From: Dryococelus australis
Lineage: Eukaryota > Arthropoda > Insecta > Phasmatodea > Phasmatidae
Assembly (NCBI GenBank): GCA_029891345.1
Contig: CM057009.1
Location: 92,427,416-92,491,415 of the forward strand
Direction of reading: 5' to 3'
Length of the DNA stretch: 64,000 nt
The position numbers and the translations under genes were made by a program. This document shows, one piece after another, positions 59,477 to 64,000 of the stretch. How positions within the stretch are numbered: position 1 is the stretch's first letter; each line of letters begins with the position of its first letter. Below the pieces are notes generated by a model. The model saw only the letters and a list, made by a program, of their open reading frames with translations. It ran no database searches and was not told the origin of the DNA.

Positions 59477-60919
59477 TAGCCATGGATGTTAACTTCAGAG
59501 TGCGGTGGAAGAATATAAATACTGTGTTTATTACTGATATGGCAATATTGATTTGGAAATATTGCTGTAGGGTAAGAAATGGTTGAACTAGGGACTCAAA
59601 ACTTCCCACTTTACTGTGAACAGCTTATACACATATTAACTAAAAAATAGAATCAAGAAGACTGTTTAGCAACCAAATTCAAACCAGTTTTTTACGTTGT
59701 TTGTTGCAGGTTGCAGTGAAGTTATTAGAAGAAAAAAAAATTAGGCATTATAGAAGTGTGGCAAATAGGAAAATTAATATTTGTGTCATTGTGCATTTGT
59801 TAAGGCACCCACATAGCTAGCATATGCAGTGTTAAATGCAGAACATGTTCCTAAAATTAATTTCCAAGATGAATGTTTTACATATTTTCAGTTGCTATTC
59901 CTATGCAAAGAAACAATCACCATTTATATTTCTGCCCCATAAGTAAAATAATTAAATTTCATAATAGTTCTTATTATATGTTCCAGAATAACTTAGTGTA
60001 TTTGAGATATAATTTTGGAGTTTTTCAACATAACATAACCCATCATTTGATTGTGCTACATCTCTAAAATATTGTATGTAAATGTATTTTTATAACTTAT
60101 TTTGTTCTGTAAATTATTTGTATTATTGGATAGTTTTTAAAGGATGATTACTGGGACTTGTGAAATGTACGCAGTTTCATACTCGCCCAGTTAAATGATG
60201 TGCTATTGTATGGTACAGAAGGGCGATAAATGAAGGCATACTGCTGACTTATTTTCTTGTTATGAGATTAATTCTAATTTGTTTTTAATGAACTGCAAAA
60301 AATGCAATACATGTTAGGTCAGTTTTTATACATGGATATACGTTTATTTTACTTTAGGGAGGTGGAATGACATATCCTTTAGCGTTTACTTAAATTGATG
60401 CATGTTCTAAATTCATATTATTGTAATACAATGTAATTAAATACTGTAATTTGTGTCTACACTTTTACATGTGCAGGTAGAAGATTTGTAATTAAGCCAC
60501 TATGGTCATATGCCACTACGATCCAAACCAACTCCCTATGGTATCTTAACAGTCTTTTCTATTATTATTTTTTGTGTAATGTACAATTTTTTTATAATGA
60601 GCTAACTGATTTAAACTTAATAATATATATGTTTTCTGTTTTTAAGGCTTCTGTTTTAATGTTGTCAAGGTTTCAGATGTTTTATTTTTACACCACATGC
60701 TAACAATTTGGTGACATGTAATTTCAATTTACAAAAATTGAATAACTATGTCACATTAACATTGTACCAATATTGTATATATATAAGCTTAGAATGTTAA
60801 AATATAACTTTGTACATTTGTCTTATCCTAACAGCTGCGTGTCAACTGTACTGTAACTGCTGTAGGACAAAAAAAATCCATAAATCTGAGTTAATTTTTT
60901 TTATTCACCTGACGGTAGG
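59477..60919. other. AT-rich sequence without recognised genes
   Basis: Nothing definable except a single 25-base block at 59605-59629 that resembles the terminal repeat of the MITE-like elements at 62.4-63.4 kb. Confidence 0.45.
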
Positions 60920-62258
60920 ATGGTGGAGCGAAACTGTTAACTATAATGTTTGGGTAGAGATTTTAACACAGTTTCTCACCAAACCTCTGGTGTTGATTGT
61001 GGGTGCCAGACATTGTAGGATGCAATGCCAAATCGGTGATGTAGAGCGGAATCCTTCTTCCAGGGTCGTGTGCCGACAGTCACAGCGATATCCTTCCATT
61101 GGTGCTCCATCTGTCGTGATTAATAAATACGTACCAGTACTATTCTTGTTACACAGTGAGGTCTTGGGGCGACTCAAACACCCATATTTAGTTGAACGAA
61201 GATACAAAACACTCTGAAAATACACACAAGCAGTTAGCATAGTACACTTAGAAAATGGTGGGAGACGTGGGGGTCAACACCCCTATAGCCCGTAGGCACC
61301 CCGAATGAAGATGCATAAACCGTACATTAATTCAATGTGTTTTATTAAATGTTCCTCCAAGAAAAACTTACAAAACACATGCCAGGCTTAACCCGCCGGT
61401 AGGATAACACTGTTAAAAGGCATGTGGCCACAAAGAATTAAGTTGAAAAGTTAAGCCTTCCCAGGCAATGCTATTCCATGGGAAGGGAGGAGTAGAGAAT
61501 TTTAGGCGGCAAAATATACGAGGTTCCCACAAGCTAAAAAGTCTGTTGTAAAGATGATCAGTTCAAAAGGTTGATGCGCTGCCCAAGTGTGCGAAATGCG
61601 ACACCATCGGTCTACACGTCCACCTTCTCGAGACATGTTAGATTGACTAATCTCTCCACGGCGGCTTGCTCACCAGTCTGACGGGCATGCAAGCTGCACG
61701 GACTACTTTCTTACGCACAAAATGCTGCAAAAACACATACACCATGCTTAATTAATGACAACTCTTGCATAAACCATTGCATACAATACAAAAACTCTTT
61801 TGTGCACATTAAATACTGGATAAAATGAAATGGGAATGAAACACGTGAGAAATTAAAAGGAAAGGAAAACAAGAAATGGTGCACTGAAGCCCGCAGGGGC
61901 AATTAAAACATATTAGGATTCTTCTTATACGTGTTGCGTGACTTGGCGTCCTTGAGCGTTTCTTAGTTAATGTATAACTAACTTTCTCCTGACTTTACAG
62001 GATATACTTCCCAAACCCATGCATGCGGGCACACGTGGTTGCGCTGCACCTGCACCCACATGCTCTGCACTTGCTCTCCCATCATGAGCGCTTACCTGAC
62101 CACAATTCGTCGCATTTGTGAAGTAGCAAATTCCGATTACTGATGCGGCGCACTGCTGGACCGGTGCACATGAGCGCCCGGTAGAGTGCTGCTCCCTGCA
62201 GCAGTCGCTGGGGACAGCGGGCAAATGGACTTGGGGGAAGCAGCTGGAGTCACACCTG
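60920..62258 (-). mobile_element. Diverged solo LTR of the gypsy family
   Basis: Aligns in order with the gypsy LTRs in the same orientation: GGTGCCAGACATTGTAGG near 61000, GATGTAGAGCGGAATCC at 61038, CCGACAGTCACAGCG near 61073, GCCCGTAGGC near 61290, and a closing block with ACAGCGGGCAAATGGACTT near 62215. No polypurine tract or coding region adjoins either side, so it is probably a solo LTR. Ends are approximate. Confidence 0.6.
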
Positions 62259-62426
62259 AAACTTTCATAAACACTGCATATTAAAGATGCTGAAGATGTT
62301 CAAAATTAGGGTATTTTTGTCTTAAATACTTTATACAATTTATTGATAATTTTAACAGACTAAATTCAATATGTTTATAATTACATTACAAAAGGGAGAT
62401 AGAATGCACAAATACTCACAGGGTGG

Positions 62427-62850
62427 TATAGGTTATTCACAGTAAAATGAGCACTTATGGAAGCCTCACTTAAAGTCTACTTGTATGCACATTGTTTATT
62501 CTTTTGCCTTATGTAAGATTAACATTGTCACAAGCATCATTGCTTTATTCATGTGTCGGTCAACAGTAACTGTGAAATTGTTAGAAAAGTAAATATTTTT
62601 CAAATCTGGTCATTTTTATACTTCGATGCATTAAAAAACAGGAAGTGAAGGAAATAATTTATGCAATCACAAATGTTTACCCATACATTATTATTTGACG
62701 TTAACATTTGGAACTACTTTCCCATCCATTATTACCAACTTTACTGGGTGCATGTCACTCAGAGCGCCCATTAAAATATACGCAGGTAGGAGCAATGACT
62801 TTTTTCTAAGGTTGATTTCGAAAGTGCTTATTTTATCGTGAACAGACTTT
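62427..62850 (+). mobile_element. MITE-like element, copy 1
   Basis: Terminal inverted repeats of about 30 bases: TTCACAGTAAAATGAGCACTT at the left (within 62435-62456, written here without its last base: TTCACAGTAAAATGAGCACT) and AAGTGCTTATTTTATCGTGA at the right (62822-62841). No coding sequence. Its right half is the reverse complement of the left half of copy 2. Confidence 0.72.
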
Positions 62851-63002
62851 ACTTGTGAATACACATACACACACACACAAAAGTCGGACGAACACTTTTT
62901 CCATGTGGGTGCACTGTAACGTGGTAAATGTGTTTGTCTGAATTGTGTGTGTGTCTTCATGAGTACCAGCATGTAATTTGTCTCCTTTATTGTAATTTAG
63001 GG

Positions 63003-63372
63003 AATGGTTGGTCATGATAAAGTGAGCACTTTTAAGTTCAACCTTAGAAAAATTTCACTTCTCCTGCCTGCATATTTTTTAAAGTGTACACTGAATGACA
63101 TGTGCCCAGAAAAGTTGGTAGTGATGGTTGGGAAGTAGTTCCATATTGCAATGTCGAATAAAAAGTGTTAGGAAACCATTTGGATCAACTTAAATGTGTT
63201 ATCTTAAACCATATATTTCGCTTTCTGTGTGAGAAAATGAGCAGATTTGTAAAATATTTAATTTTCTAATAATTTCACATTTTCACTTGACTGACACATG
63301 AACAACATGCATACAAGAACATATATTTAACAGGGCTTTCAAAAGTGCTCATTTTACTGTGAACAGCCTATA
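63003..63372 (-). mobile_element. MITE-like element, copy 2 (inverted)
   Basis: Ends carry the same terminal repeats: GATAAAGTGAGCACTT at the left (63016-63031) and AAGTGCTCATTTTACTGTGA at the right (63343-63362). The interior matches copy 1 in reverse, for instance ACCTTAGAAAAA and GAAGTAGTTCC. It is about 55 bases shorter than copy 1. Confidence 0.72.
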
Positions 63373-64000
63373 GTAGCCTTGCGGGCTATTCCCACTATAT
63401 AGATATGTATATAGATAAACACTGAAGGCATATATATGCTGCATGATTTTAAAATGTGCATGTATGTCTGTTGCAAACTTTATTTGCAAATATTCTGGAT
63501 AAAAGCAAATGAAACAAATAGTGCATTTTTGTGGATAGGTAAAGGAAACTTAATAATTTTGCATAGATAAACATTGTAATCATAAATGTAGTTTCATAAC
63601 TAGCATAATTAATTCACAATAAATAGGCACTATTGCATTCAATGTGTGCAAGTAACTTTGATTCTCGCCTGTCTCTTCCAATCAGTGTATAATTCCCCTA
63701 ATTACCAACAAATAATTACGACAAAACAACAGGAGATGGTAATAACATTATCATTCATGCAAGCTTGTGAAGTTTCATGGCTTTTTAAAAATGCCTTTAG
63801 AGGATATCTGTTTTATTCATGATGTACCCATTAAATAACCCAGAGACTGGAGAAATAAACCCCCACAAACAGTATTATATGTAAATCCATTTTATGCAAA
63901 CAAAATGGTGCATATGAATAAATTTTTAATATAAAAAATTGAGAATTGTATATAAATTTCTATAAGTAACAAAAAAAACACCCCCCACTAAGTATATCTG
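63373..64000. other. AT-rich sequence without recognised genes
   Basis: No coding frame, repeat pair or RNA gene recognised up to the end of the window. Confidence 0.45.

Overview
The window is eukaryotic, very probably metazoan and most likely arthropod, repeat-rich DNA. It has moderately AT-rich sequence, GT-AG style splice signals, no bacterial gene layout, and almost all recognisable coding sequence belongs to transposable elements. The species cannot be named from what is visible. I see no intact host gene, rRNA, CRISPR array or virus. The only trace of a possible host-type gene is a broken THAP zinc-finger unit near 2.2-2.5 kb.

Layout. 0-5 kb: a 3' scrap of a CR1-like LINE (379-775), a 259-bp tandem duplication (1081-1602), the THAP remnant, a long (AG)n(AC)n(C)n tract, and a minus-strand gag-protease fragment of a Ty3/gypsy element (about 2963-4984). 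5.15-35.7 kb: a nest of insertions. The outer element has long LTRs ('LTR-A') at 5151-18827 and 33329-35675, with a polypurine tract just before the second one. Its left LTR is split by a full-length but dead Ty3/gypsy element on the minus strand (6583-15795, LTRs of about 1.25 kb). Its internal region holds an I-type LINE with RNase H (about 19.3-24.8 kb, minus) and a CR1-like LINE (26354-31126, minus) with PHD and SGNH-hydrolase modules in ORF1. What is left of the outer internal region is T-rich, non-coding and carries diverged tandem repeats.

35.8-39.7 kb: two tandem direct copies of a 1.9-kb non-coding repeat. 39.7-41 kb: a minus-strand gag remnant with cysteine-rich (PHD-like) fingers upstream of a capsid domain. 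45.3-46.7 kb: an inverted, diverged LTR related to the 6.6-kb gypsy LTR, with its own TATA-like box and AATAAA. 50-56 kb: an LTR pair of another family flanking cysteine-rich, low-complexity minus-strand coding remnants. 59.2-59.5 kb: a tRNA-derived SINE. 60.9-62.26 kb: a second diverged LTR of the gypsy family. 62.4-63.4 kb: two oppositely oriented MITE-like elements. The remaining stretches are AT-rich and I see nothing definable in them.

The sequences do not form a pathway. What can be read is an order of insertion: LTR-A element first, then gypsy into its LTR and two LINEs into its body, followed by smaller inserts, inversions and deletions. Every retroelement reading frame carries stops or frameshifts, so all are treated as inactive. 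Boundaries given to the base are read from aligned repeat ends; those described as approximate are not.
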